From Flavobacterium hydatis (GTDB lineage: Bacteria; Bacteroidota; Bacteroidia; Flavobacteriales; Flavobacteriaceae): a stretch of DNA of 64,000 nucleotides. A program made the position numbers and the translations under genes. Shown here piece by piece: positions 1-8,161 of this stretch. The stretch lies in contig NZ_JPRM01000019.1 of the NCBI RefSeq assembly GCF_000737695.1, positions 1-64,000 of the forward strand, written 5' to 3'. The notes under the pieces are model-generated. The model was not told the origin of the DNA. It made no database searches and was given only the letters and a program-made list of their open reading frames with translations. Position 1 is the stretch's first letter; each line of letters opens with the position of its first letter.

Positions 1-143
1 TAGTAATATTTAAAATCAATAAGTTCATCGTTCCTGTTCTATAGAATTAATTATTTTTGGATTAAAATAGATTTTAATCTTTGTAATATGAAATAATTAA
101 AGTGCTATTATACAGGGTGTAAGGTATGAATGAGTGTGCTGGT

Positions 144-167
144 AATGCATGATTTTTATCATGCATT
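144..167. repeat. Inverted repeat in the left-edge gap
   Basis: A perfect 10-bp inverted repeat (AATGCATGAT and ATCATGCATT around a TTTT loop) lies in the gene-free stretch 1-340. It has no clear T-run after it, so it could be an operator, a weak terminator or a folded RNA element. Nothing else in 1-340 looks coding on either strand. Confidence 0.4.
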
Positions 168-340
168 TTGGTATTACAATAAAGGTTTGACTTATCCTTT
201 TCTTTGGGTTTATTAATATGATGATTAAGTAAATAAATTTTCTTGAAGATAATGAAAAATCACGTTTCTATAAACGAATTTAAAATAATACTAGGAGTAG
301 AGTGAAATAAGAAAAGAGAATCAATCCAAACCAAAAAAAA

Positions 341-371
341 AGCTGATACATTTTGTATCAGCTTTTTTTTA
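341..371. terminator. Terminator 3' of the superoxide dismutase gene
   Basis: A 10-bp perfect stem (AGCTGATACA / TGTATCAGCT) with a 3-nt loop is flanked by an A-run on one side and a T-run on the other, so it can work in both directions. It overlaps the stop region of the leftward dismutase gene and ends that operon. Confidence 0.85.
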
Positions 372-1160
372 GACTTTTCTAACCTTGGTTAGAGCCGTTT
401 TATAATTTTCGTTTATCCTTTCCCAATTAATGATATTAAAGAAAGCATCTACATAACTATTTTTTCTGTTTTGGTAATCCAGATAATAAGCATGTTCCCA
501 TAAATCCAGAGCCAAGATTGGAGTTCCAGAAATTACGGCATTTTTCATTAAAGGATTATCTTGATTCTCGGTTGTTGTAATCTGTAATTTTCCAGCTTTA
601 TCTACAACTAACCAAACCCATCCAGATCCAAACTGCTTTGAAGCTTCGGCTTTAAACTGATTTTTAAAATTGTTATAAGATCCAAATTCTTTATTCATTG
701 CACCAGCAAGAGTATCTGTAGCTTGTTCAGCTTCTGGCTTTGGAGTCATACATTTCCAATAAAGGGAATGATTGTAATATCCGCCAGCGTTATTGCGAAG
801 CTTAGGGTCATTTAAATCTAATTTACCTAAAATTTGCTCAATCGTCATATTTACATAATCAGTATTGGCAATAGCTTTATTTAGGTTATTAGTATACGTT
901 AAGTAATGTTTTGAATAATGTGTTTCTAGCGTTAATGATCTAATATTTGGAGCTAATGCGTTATAAGCATACGGAAGTTTTTCTAGTTGAAAAGCTCCAG
1001 GATTTGCTTTAACATCATCTGGACTCCCTATTACTATTTTTTCATCTTTAGATGGTAGAGGAACTTCAACTACTTCGGTTAGTTTATTATTATCATTACA
1101 AGAGAGAATTGTAAGTGAAATCAAGATAAAAAACGAAAATTGAATACCATATTTTTTCAT
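369..1160 (-). CDS. Superoxide dismutase (Fe/Mn type), lipoprotein form
   Basis: Converts superoxide to peroxide and oxygen. The Fe/Mn-SOD fold covers about residues 58-255. The four expected metal ligands are present: His81 (in LETHYSKHY), His131 (in YYNHSLYW), Asp219 and His223 (in DLWEHAYY). The N-terminus is a lipoprotein signal with the lipobox LTILSC and lipid-anchor Cys21, followed by about 35 polar residues before the enzyme domain. The product should therefore sit on a membrane facing the periplasm or outside, unlike the usual cytoplasmic enzyme. It is the last gene of a leftward run after the acyl-CoA-binding protein gene (7 bp apart). Metal choice (Fe, Mn or either) cannot be fixed from the sequence. 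Confidence 0.95.
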   Translation of the reverse strand: MKKYGIQFSFFILISLTILSCNDNNKLTEVVEVPLPSKDEKIVIGSPDDVKANPGAFQLEKLPYAYNALAPNIRSLTLETHYSKHYLTYTNNLNKAIANTDYVNMTIEQILGKLDLNDPKLRNNAGGYYNHSLYWKCMTPKPEAEQATDTLAGAMNKEFGSYNNFKNQFKAEASKQFGSGWVWLVVDKAGKLQITTTENQDNPLMKNAVISGTPILALDLWEHAYYLDYQNRKNSYVDAFFNIINWERINENYKTALTKVRKV

Positions 1161-1167
1161 AAAATAT

Positions 1168-1437
1168 CTATTTTGTTATTAGTGAATTAATGATTTCTAT
1201 ATAATTTTCTTTGGCTTCATCTACACTTAGATGACTAATTTGTATCCATGCATTTGTTTTAAAAGCATTTCTTAAGTCAAAATTTTCAGATTGGCCATAT
1301 TTTGCAGTACCAAAAGTTGCTTGTTTATAAAAAGCATACAGCCTCAATTGCACATCTTGTGGCAGTGAGGCTTGTGTCATTTTGGAAGCAATTTCGACAG
1401 CATCTAAAAATCGTGTATCTAAATCTTTTTCAGTCAT
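1168..1437 (-). CDS. Acyl-CoA-binding protein
   Basis: An 89-residue protein with the size and four-helix pattern of acyl-CoA-binding proteins, including YAFYKQATFG and the following YGQSENFD stretch that contact the CoA and acyl chain. It would carry or buffer long-chain acyl-CoA in the cytoplasm. Its ATG overlaps the psd stop codon (TAATG), so the two are translationally coupled. The pairing with cdsA and psd suggests a role in supplying or protecting acyl chains for phospholipid synthesis, which is inference. Confidence 0.9.
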   Translation of the reverse strand: MTEKDLDTRFLDAVEIASKMTQASLPQDVQLRLYAFYKQATFGTAKYGQSENFDLRNAFKTNAWIQISHLSVDEAKENYIEIINSLITK

Positions 1438-2090
1438 TACCCTTTTGTAGCAATAATGGTTTTACCCCCAATTGCTTTTTGGTCTAATACAACATTAATT
1501 GGTGTGCCCAAAGGTAAGAAAATATCTACTCTTGAACCAAATTTAATAAAACCTGCATCAGTTCCTTGTACAACTTGCATTCCTTCTTGTGCATAATTCA
1601 CAATTCGGCGTGCTAATGCACCTGCAATTTGTCTGTATAAAACTTCTCCAAAAGTTTTATTTTCGATTACAACAGTTGTTCTTTCGTTTTCTTCACTTGC
1701 TTTTGGGTGCCAAGCAACCAAAAATTTACCAGGGTGGTATTTACTAAATTTTACAATTCCGTCTAATGCATAACGAGTAACGTGTACATTGATTGGCGAC
1801 ATGAAAATTGAAATTTGTAAACGTTTGTCTTTAAAATATTCACCTTCGTAAACTTCTTCAATTACAACAACTTTACCATCTACAGGAGCAAGAATCTGAT
1901 TGATGTCTTTGATAACTGTTCTTTTTGGATTTCTAAAAAATTGCAATATTATGATTAACAATAATAAAGCACTAATCTGAATCAACAATTTAAGCCAATT
2001 GATGTCAATAAAATGATCAGTTAATAAAAGTACAACACTAACGAATATAGTGCCTAATAAAATGGATTGGGTTCCTTCTTTATGAAACAT
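1437..2090 (-). CDS. psd: Phosphatidylserine decarboxylase, short form
   Basis: Makes phosphatidylethanolamine from phosphatidylserine at the inner membrane. The 217 residues fit the short (PSD-A type) family. Two membrane segments lie at about 9-27 and 33-52. The self-cleavage site is Gly185-Ser186 within KFGSRVD, where Ser186 becomes the pyruvoyl cofactor. The conserved APVDGKV stretch is at about 68-74. The gene overlaps cdsA by 11 bp upstream and the acyl-CoA-binding protein gene by 1 bp downstream, so it belongs to one phospholipid operon. Confidence 0.95.
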   Translation of the reverse strand: MFHKEGTQSILLGTIFVSVVLLLTDHFIDINWLKLLIQISALLLLIIILQFFRNPKRTVIKDINQILAPVDGKVVVIEEVYEGEYFKDKRLQISIFMSPINVHVTRYALDGIVKFSKYHPGKFLVAWHPKASEENERTTVVIENKTFGEVLYRQIAGALARRIVNYAQEGMQVVQGTDAGFIKFGSRVDIFLPLGTPINVVLDQKAIGGKTIIATKG

Positions 2091-2967
2091 AATTTAAAAT
2101 TTGGTAAAATAAAAATACAATTGGTGCTACAAATATAACACTATCTAATCGATCTAGAACGCCTCCGTGTCCGGGCATTATTGTTCCGCTATCTTTAACT
2201 CCGGCTATTCTTTTAAATTTTGATTCAATTAAATCGCCGATAGTACCAAAAACACCAACGATTAAAGCGATAATAGTCCATATTAAAATAGACATTTCAC
2301 TAAAATTTGGATTAGGCTTGATATATAATTTTGAAATTAAATAACCTGCAAAACAGGCAAAAACAACTCCGCCAAGAAACCCTTCGATGGTTTTTTTGGG
2401 CGAAATACGTTCAAATAATTTATGTTTTCCCATAGATTTACCTACTAAGTAGGCAAAGGTGTCATTTGTCCAGATAAGAATAAATAATCCGATAATGATT
2501 TTTGGATTATAATCTTTTACTCCAAATGAAATTTTTGTAATAAAGATAAAAGGCAATGTAATGTATCCTAATAAGTAAATATATTTTGATACTTTGCTTA
2601 TTGACTGCGTATCATCAAATAAAAATACAATACATTTTACCGAAATAAGTAAAGTAATTACCAGTAATGCCGTATTTAATTGATCTATATTAATGGTGAA
2701 TTTAATATCGTCTTTTAAAAATTTATTGATGTAATTTTCTGTTTCATTTTTGTAAAAACTTATTAAAGAAATGGTTGAGTAAAAAATGGAGACAAATAAA
2801 ATAGAGAATATTTTATTAATATGAGCCAGATTACAAAACTCGTAAGTTGCAATAATTAAAAAAACACCGAAAAGTATAATAAAACTTTCCGTTGAATATA
2901 GGATAGACGTTAGTAATAATACTATATAAACGGCACCAGATAGAGCTCTCTTGAGGGTTTCATTCAT
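2080..2967 (-). CDS. cdsA: Phosphatidate cytidylyltransferase (CDP-diacylglycerol synthase)
   Basis: Makes CDP-diacylglycerol from phosphatidate and CTP, the step before phosphatidylserine. It is a 295-residue polytopic membrane protein with about eight hydrophobic segments. The family signature lies near the C-terminus, residues 249-275, with the diagnostic KRxxxxKD, PGHGG and LDRLD elements. It starts 1 bp after the stop of the LUD-domain gene and overlaps psd by 11 bp, so CDP-DAG synthesis and PS decarboxylation are encoded together. Confidence 0.95.
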   Translation of the reverse strand: MNETLKRALSGAVYIVLLLTSILYSTESFIILFGVFLIIATYEFCNLAHINKIFSILFVSIFYSTISLISFYKNETENYINKFLKDDIKFTINIDQLNTALLVITLLISVKCIVFLFDDTQSISKVSKYIYLLGYITLPFIFITKISFGVKDYNPKIIIGLFILIWTNDTFAYLVGKSMGKHKLFERISPKKTIEGFLGGVVFACFAGYLISKLYIKPNPNFSEMSILIWTIIALIVGVFGTIGDLIESKFKRIAGVKDSGTIMPGHGGVLDRLDSVIFVAPIVFLFYQILNYVS

Positions 2968-2968
2968 C

Positions 2969-3571
2969 TTACAGGTCTTCTAAGAGCAATAAATATAAGT
3001 TCTTCGCTACACTTCCGTATTGCGTAAAGTCTTCTTCTTTTGCTTTTTCGAAATATTTTATAGTGGTAATATTGGTAGGGTAATCTCTTTCGTACTTACG
3101 TTTTATAGCACTAAGGCCATCGCTTTTTGCAGTAAGGATTTGGCTTGTAGTTGCAAGGATAACAATGTTTATAGGCAACTCGTTAGGCTTGTTTTGTTTA
3201 ATTTGTTTTGATGAAAACAATATAGAACCTTCTTCTGCAATTAGGTTTTCACAACTAGCTAATAAGAATTTAGGATTAGTTGGTCTTTGGTAAATTAATT
3301 TATTCTCTTCAAGTAAATGAAATAAGGCTGGTTCAAAACAAGTAGCTTCACTTTCAAACCAATCATTTTCTTCTAAGATGTTTTCAAATTGTTCCGTTAC
3401 TTCCTGGATATTTTCGCAATATAAAAATTTACCTCCATTTTTTTTAAAATTGAAAATGAATTGCTCATCTATAGAAAGAGGATTCTCAGAAAATGAATTG
3501 CTATATTCACTTTGATTCTCTTCGTCAGATGCGTCATGGCTTGAACCAAATAATTTTTTAAAAAAGCTCAT
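2969..3571 (-). CDS. LUD-domain protein (LutC/DUF162-like)
   Basis: A 200-residue cytoplasmic protein that I assign to the LUD (lactate-utilisation, DUF162) superfamily from its C-terminal half, including EEGSILFSS and NIVILATTSQIL, which resemble LutC-like proteins. The first 45 residues are acidic, serine-rich and probably disordered. No lutA or lutB genes lie nearby, so a role in lactate oxidation is not supported. It is placed between ftsH and cdsA, 1 bp from cdsA, and is probably co-transcribed with the phospholipid genes. The biochemical function is unknown. Confidence 0.75.
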   Translation of the reverse strand: MSFFKKLFGSSHDASDEENQSEYSNSFSENPLSIDEQFIFNFKKNGGKFLYCENIQEVTEQFENILEENDWFESEATCFEPALFHLLEENKLIYQRPTNPKFLLASCENLIAEEGSILFSSKQIKQNKPNELPINIVILATTSQILTAKSDGLSAIKRKYERDYPTNITTIKYFEKAKEEDFTQYGSVAKNLYLLLLEDL

Positions 3572-3618
3572 TATTGTTGAAATGCTTTACGTGTTAATTG
3601 AAAACGTTCAAAGATAAA

Positions 3619-3657
3619 AAAATCTTAATTCAAAAGTAGCTTTTGAATTAAGATTTT
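3619..3657. terminator. Terminator after ftsH
   Basis: A perfect 18-bp stem with a 3-nt loop (TAG) sits in the 113-bp gap between ftsH and the LUD gene. A-rich and T-rich flanks allow action on either strand. It should separate the rsfS-ftsH unit from the downstream phospholipid genes, though some read-through is possible. Confidence 0.8.
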
Positions 3658-3684
3658 AAAAATAATTATATTATTCGAGTAGTA

Positions 3685-5610
3685 TTAAGAAACTACTTCT
3701 TCTAGGTTTTTGTCAAAAGTACGTTTTCCGAAAATTGCTTCTAGGTCATCTTTAAAAATAACCTCTTTTTCAATTAAGATTTCAGCAAGTTGATTTAACT
3801 TATCTTTGTTTTCTTCTAATATTTGTATTGCTCTTTGGTACTGACCTTCAATTAATTCTGAAATTTCACGGTCGATAACTTTTGCAGTTTCATCAGAATA
3901 CGGTTTTGAAAAGTTGTATTCGCTTTGTCCTGTAGAATCGTAATAAGTAACATTTCCGATTTTGTCATTCAATCCATAAATCGTTACCATAGCGCGAGCC
4001 TGACGTGTAACTTTTTCTAAATCGCTTAATGCACCAGTCGAAATTCTGTCAAAAGTTACTTTTTCAGCAGCTCTTCCGCCCATAGTAGCACACATTTCGT
4101 CTAGCATTTGATCTGTTCTTACGATTTGTCTTTCTTCTGGTAAGTACCATGCAGCTCCTAAACTTTGTCCGCGAGGTACAATAGTTACCTTAATAAGTGG
4201 TGCAGCATGTTCTAGCATCCAGCTTACAGTTGCGTGTCCAGCTTCGTGTATTGCAATTGCTTTCTTCTCTTCTGGAGTTATAATTTTGTTTTTCTTTTCT
4301 AGACCACCAACAATTCTGTCTACAGCGTCAAGAAAATCTTGTCTATCTACAGCAGTTTTGTTGTTTCTAGCAGCAATTAAGGCAGCTTCATTACATACGT
4401 TAGCAATATCTGCTCCAGAGAAACCTGGAGTTTGTTTTGCAAGGAAATCTAAATCAAGACCTTCTACTTTTTTCAAAGGAGCTAAGTGTACTTGAAAAAT
4501 TTCTGCTCTTTCACGAATGTCTGGTAAGTCTACAAAAATTTGTCTGTCAAAACGACCAGCACGCATTAAAGCTTTGTCTAAAACATCGGCTCTATTTGTT
4601 GCAGCTAGTACAATTACGTTAGAGTTTGTTCCAAAACCGTCCATTTCTGTTAGTAATTGGTTCAATGTATTCTCTCTTTCGTCATTACCGCCAGACATAT
4701 TGCTTTTTCCACGAGCTCTACCTACAGCATCAATTTCATCAATAAAAATGATTGCAGGAGATTTTTCTTTAGCTTGTTTAAACAAATCACGTACACGTGA
4801 AGCTCCAACACCTACAAACATTTCAACAAAATCAGAACCTGATAATGAGAAGAATGGTACTTGTGCTTCGCCAGCTACAGCTTTTGCTAATAATGTTTTA
4901 CCAGTTCCAGGAGGTCCTACTAGTAAAGCACCTTTCGGTATTTTACCTCCTAAGTTGGTATATTTTTCAGGGTTTTTCAAGAATTCTACAATCTCTTGTA
5001 TTTCTTCTTTTGCACCTTCTAAACCAGCTACATCTTTAAATGTAGTTTTGATATCAGTTTTCTCGTCAAAAAGTTTAGCTTTTGATTTTCCAATATTGAA
5101 AATTTGTCCGCCACCGCCACCAGCGCCGCCTGACATTTTTCTCATAATGAAAATCCAAACTCCAATAATAATGATAATAGGAAGTAAGCTAATTAATATG
5201 TCACTCCAATTATTTTTTTGAAGAAAATTAAAATCTTTCAGTTTGCCTTCGCTTACTGCTTTTTCTAATTTAGTTTGAAAAATTTGATCGTTACCAATTT
5301 CTAAAGTATAGTGAGGACCTTTGTTTGGTCTGTCAAAAATATCTTTAGATACTTTTTTTTGCGCTGGATCCTTAAGTGCAGCAGCATTTAGATACACTTC
5401 AGCTTCAGCTTTATTGTATACAATTACTTTGTCAATTTGTCCTTTTTCTAAAAAGTCGTTAAATTTAGAAGAAGTTAATTGGGCAGGCTCTTGTAAACTT
5501 GATCCTCCGGTTGCAAAACTGATAAATAAAAATATTAAAAGTATTGCGGTATAAATTAACCAAGGACTTATTTTAAATTTACTCGGGGTTGGATTATTAT
5601 CTTTAGCCAT
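3685..5610 (-). CDS. ftsH: ATP-dependent zinc metalloprotease FtsH
   Basis: Membrane-anchored AAA+ protease that extracts and degrades membrane and regulatory proteins. N-terminal membrane segments are at about 16-33 and 139-157, enclosing the periplasmic domain. The AAA module shows Walker A GPPGTGKT (232-239), Walker B IIFIDE (287-292) and the second region of homology ending RAGRFDR. The protease domain has the zinc motif HEAGH (455-459). Its length of 641 is normal for the family. A glycine-rich linker follows the second membrane segment. It lies 15 bp after rsfS. Confidence 0.98.
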   Translation of the reverse strand: MAKDNNPTPSKFKISPWLIYTAILLIFLFISFATGGSSLQEPAQLTSSKFNDFLEKGQIDKVIVYNKAEAEVYLNAAALKDPAQKKVSKDIFDRPNKGPHYTLEIGNDQIFQTKLEKAVSEGKLKDFNFLQKNNWSDILISLLPIIIIIGVWIFIMRKMSGGAGGGGGQIFNIGKSKAKLFDEKTDIKTTFKDVAGLEGAKEEIQEIVEFLKNPEKYTNLGGKIPKGALLVGPPGTGKTLLAKAVAGEAQVPFFSLSGSDFVEMFVGVGASRVRDLFKQAKEKSPAIIFIDEIDAVGRARGKSNMSGGNDERENTLNQLLTEMDGFGTNSNVIVLAATNRADVLDKALMRAGRFDRQIFVDLPDIRERAEIFQVHLAPLKKVEGLDLDFLAKQTPGFSGADIANVCNEAALIAARNNKTAVDRQDFLDAVDRIVGGLEKKNKIITPEEKKAIAIHEAGHATVSWMLEHAAPLIKVTIVPRGQSLGAAWYLPEERQIVRTDQMLDEMCATMGGRAAEKVTFDRISTGALSDLEKVTRQARAMVTIYGLNDKIGNVTYYDSTGQSEYNFSKPYSDETAKVIDREISELIEGQYQRAIQILEENKDKLNQLAEILIEKEVIFKDDLEAIFGKRTFDKNLEEVVS

Positions 5611-5625
5611 TTGAAGAAAGTTTCT

Positions 5626-5997
5626 TTAGTATTTGTTTTCGATTGTAGTGATTTTGGCATCTCCCCAAAGACTCTCGATATTGTAATATTCTCGAATGTG
5701 TTTTTGAAATACGTGAACAACAATGTGCACATAATCCATAAGAACCCACTCAGCGTTATCGGTTCCTTCTACATGCCATGGTTTGTCTTTTAATTCTTTT
5801 GATACAGTTTTTTGTATTGAGCCTACGATGGCGTTAACTTGGGTATTCGAATTTCCGTTGCAAACGATAAAATAATCGCAAACTGCTGCGTCTATTTCCC
5901 TTAAGTCTAGGATACTAATATCATTTCCTTTTACTTCTTCGATTCCTTTGATTATGTTCGCTAACAGAACATCATTATTAACAGTCTTTTTCGCCAT
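5626..5997 (-). CDS. rsfS: Ribosomal silencing factor RsfS
   Basis: A 123-residue RsfS/Iojap-family protein that binds uL14 on the large ribosomal subunit and blocks subunit joining when nutrients are scarce. Family features are the DISILDLREIDA strand region, CDYFIVCNGNSNTQV and the C-terminal WVLMDYVHIVVHVF. It is the first gene of the rsfS-ftsH unit and is divergent from birA, an arrangement common in Flavobacteria. Confidence 0.93.
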   Translation of the reverse strand: MAKKTVNNDVLLANIIKGIEEVKGNDISILDLREIDAAVCDYFIVCNGNSNTQVNAIVGSIQKTVSKELKDKPWHVEGTDNAEWVLMDYVHIVVHVFQKHIREYYNIESLWGDAKITTIENKY

Positions 5998-6014
5998 GAA
6001 TTATTTTATATGAG

Positions 6015-6048
6015 TTTGTAAAGTTACCAATTTTTGTGATTATTTTTG
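6015..6048 (+). promoter_or_regulatory. Predicted promoter of birA
   Basis: A TAnnTTTG -7 element (TATTTTTG, 6041-6048) has a TTTG -33 element at 6015-6018, spacer 22 bp. This gives a leader of about 35 nt before the birA ATG. Both elements match the Bacteroidota housekeeping sigma consensus. Confidence 0.55.
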
Positions 6049-6090
6049 AACCTTAACAAAATATTAAATTAAGTTATATAAATTATTTAG

Positions 6091-6819
6091 ATGAAACTAA
6101 TCAAACTCGATGCCATAGATTCAACAAATGAGTTCTTAAAATTATTAAGTAGCCATCAGGAGTCAGAGAATTTTACTGTTGTTACTGCTGAAAATCAGAC
6201 AAAAGGGAAGGGGCAAATGGGAGAAGTTTGGCGCTCTGACATTGGTAAGAATTTAATAATGAGTGTGTTGGTAAAGGATTTCTTGGTTGATAATGAGGAG
6301 TTTTTTAATTTAAATATTATCTTTTCATTATCAGTAATAAAAGCTTTAGAAGAATTAAATATTCCTGAATTAAGTATAAAATGGCCAAACGACATAATGT
6401 CATACAATAAAAAAATAGGTGGCATTTTGATAGAAAATACGCTCAAAAGTGATGGCACTATTGTGTCAGTAGTTGGTTTGGGATTAAATGTAAATCAGAC
6501 AAATTTCGAAAATCTACCTAAGGCATCATCATTAGCGGTGATTTGTAATGCCGAATTTAATAAAGAAAATCTAGTTGTTTTGATTGTAGATAAAATGAAA
6601 GAGAATATTCTGCTTTGGAACGAACAATCTACCGTTTTCTGGGATGAGTATTTTAATAAATTATTTAGAAAAGGAATTCCAATGCCTTTCAAAAATCTTC
6701 AGAATCAAAATTTCATGGGAATTATTCAGGGCGTTTCTCCAATAGGAAAACTTCAGGTTTTACTAGAAGATGATTCAGTTTCAGAATTTGAAATTAAAGA
6801 AATTAAGATGCTTTACTAG
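6091..6819 (+). CDS. birA: Biotin--[acetyl-CoA-carboxylase] ligase
   Basis: Activates biotin to biotinyl-AMP and transfers it to the biotin carrier protein. The 242-residue protein lacks the N-terminal DNA-binding domain of E. coli BirA, so it should be ligase-only (group I). The biotin/ATP loop is present in relaxed form as TKGKGQMG (about 43-50), and the catalytic block IKWPNDIM is followed by KKIGGILIE. It is divergent from rsfS. Confidence 0.95.
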   Translation: MKLIKLDAIDSTNEFLKLLSSHQESENFTVVTAENQTKGKGQMGEVWRSDIGKNLIMSVLVKDFLVDNEEFFNLNIIFSLSVIKALEELNIPELSIKWPNDIMSYNKKIGGILIENTLKSDGTIVSVVGLGLNVNQTNFENLPKASSLAVICNAEFNKENLVVLIVDKMKENILLWNEQSTVFWDEYFNKLFRKGIPMPFKNLQNQNFMGIIQGVSPIGKLQVLLEDDSVSEFEIKEIKMLY

Positions 6820-6938
6820 TTAAGGTGCTAAGGTTTCTTTAAAGGTACTAAGGTTCTGAGAGGCAAAGGTTCAGAGGTTTTCTGGATTGTGTAAAATTTT
6901 GCTTAAAAAAAAGATTTTTTAATCTGTGGCAGAAAAAC

Positions 6939-6974
6939 AAAAGTCCGATTTAGCTTTGCTAAATCGGACTTTTT
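6939..6974. terminator. Bidirectional terminator between birA and the SRPBCC gene
   Basis: A perfect 16-bp stem (core GTCCGATTTAGC / GCTAAATCGGAC) with a TTT loop has A- and T-runs on its flanks. It lies between convergent genes. The 196-bp gap also holds GGTGCTAAGG-type repeats at about 6823-6880. Confidence 0.85.
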
Positions 6975-7015
6975 AAATTTTATAATTAATAATTAACAAT
7001 CGATAATTAATTTAA

Positions 7016-7408
7016 TTAAAGCTTCGTCATATTATTGGCAAGCGTTTCGATAAATTTTCCAATAGGACCTTTTATCATCATTGCCATCATAGGGTTAAAT
7101 TCACCTTCAAAATCAAGTTTTACAGCGCTAGAAGAGTCCGAAACAGTTTCGATGTTAGATACCAATGTAAATGGTAGTTTATCGCTTGCAGCACCCAAAA
7201 CAATCTTGCTTGGAGCTGTTTTTTCTTTCATCTTTAATTTTATTTCTGGCATACCTTTCAATCCAAAAATAAAAGCATCTTCGGCAATCACTTCAAATTT
7301 GGCAATGTTATCTGGCATTAATTTTTCAAAATTTTTCACATCACTCAATAAATCAAATAATTCTTGAGCCGATTTCTGAACAGTAACTTTTGGACTTTCT
7401 AAGTTCAT
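7016..7408 (-). CDS. SRPBCC (START-like) family protein
   Basis: A 130-residue protein with the helix-grip fold pattern of SRPBCC proteins. It opens with KVTVQKSAQELFDLLSDVKN and ends with a long C-terminal helix (KGPIGKFIETLANNMTKL). Such proteins bind lipids, polyketides or other hydrophobic ligands, and the ligand cannot be told here. There is no signal peptide. It lies 71 bp downstream of pyrE on the same strand and may share its transcript; this pairing is common in Flavobacteria. Confidence 0.8.
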   Translation of the reverse strand: MNLESPKVTVQKSAQELFDLLSDVKNFEKLMPDNIAKFEVIAEDAFIFGLKGMPEIKLKMKEKTAPSKIVLGAASDKLPFTLVSNIETVSDSSSAVKLDFEGEFNPMMAMMIKGPIGKFIETLANNMTKL

Positions 7409-7479
7409 ATTTTATTTTCTTTTTTATTAAAATCAAATCATAAATCGTTAATCTAAAATCAACAATCTGAATTCTAAAA

Positions 7480-8127
7480 TTACGCTTCTTGTTTCCAAAT
7501 CGAAGGATTTACGCTCCATTCCTGCAAGGTAACCAAATCTTCTTCTGGAATATATTTTTTAGCAACAGCAAGATTCAGTAAGTTCGAATAGTTACTCAAT
7601 GTGTACAAGTCGATTTTTGCATCCTGAAAGTTTTTCTCAGCAACATCAAAGCCATAAGTAAATATCGCAGCCATACCTTTTATATTAGCTCCAGCATTAC
7701 GCAAAGCCTCAACAGCAAGTAAACTACTATTTCCTGTGCTTATTAAATCTTCAACAACAACAACATTTTGTCCCTTTTGTAAAAAACCTTCTACTTGATT
7801 TTGTCTTCCGTGTTTTTTAGGTTCTGGTCTAACATATACAAACGGTAATCCTAAGCTCTCTGCAACAAGAATACCAATACCTATGGCACCTGTAGCAACT
7901 CCAGCGATTACATCTGGCTTACCAAATTGTTTTTCAATGTTCTTAGCAAACTCATCTCTAACATAATTTCTGATGCTTGGAAATGAGAGGATTAGCCTGT
8001 TATCACAATAAATAGGTGATTTCCATCCCGAAGCCCATGTAAAAGGATTTCCTGGATTCAATTTAATTGCATTTATTTGCAAAAGCAATTCGGCTGTTTT
8101 TTCGGCAGTATCTTTATTAAAAATCAT
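7480..8127 (-). CDS. pyrE: Orotate phosphoribosyltransferase
   Basis: Joins orotate to PRPP in pyrimidine synthesis. The PRPP-binding motif appears as NVVVVEDLISTGNSSL, and the catalytic-loop region as VRPEPKKHGRQNQVEG. I choose the ATG at 8127 (MIFNKDTAEKTAELL), giving 215 residues. A start 63 bp further upstream is possible in frame, but the promoter-like element at 8132-8161 lies inside that extension and the extra 21 residues are unlike the family. The gene is divergent from the Nudix gene with only 7 bp between start codons. Confidence 0.95.
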   Translation of the reverse strand: MIFNKDTAEKTAELLLQINAIKLNPGNPFTWASGWKSPIYCDNRLILSFPSIRNYVRDEFAKNIEKQFGKPDVIAGVATGAIGIGILVAESLGLPFVYVRPEPKKHGRQNQVEGFLQKGQNVVVVEDLISTGNSSLLAVEALRNAGANIKGMAAIFTYGFDVAEKNFQDAKIDLYTLSNYSNLLNLAVAKKYIPEEDLVTLQEWSVNPSIWKQEA

Positions 8128-8131
8128 AGTA

Positions 8132-8161
8132 CAAATGTATAAAGTTTTTGTGAACGACAAA
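8132..8161 (-). promoter_or_regulatory. Predicted pyrE promoter overlapping the Nudix start codon
   Basis: Read on the minus strand, TACATTTG (8132-8139) matches TAnnTTTG and TTTG (8158-8161) matches the -33 element with an 18-bp spacer. The -7 element is 4 bp from the pyrE ATG, so the message should have almost no leader. It overlaps the ATG of the divergent Nudix gene. Confidence 0.6.

Noticed and set aside
4517..5221. Long open frame of 234 codons antisense to ftsH
   Set aside because: It is the complement of the conserved AAA domain, has no promoter or family pattern, and ftsH is certain on the other strand.
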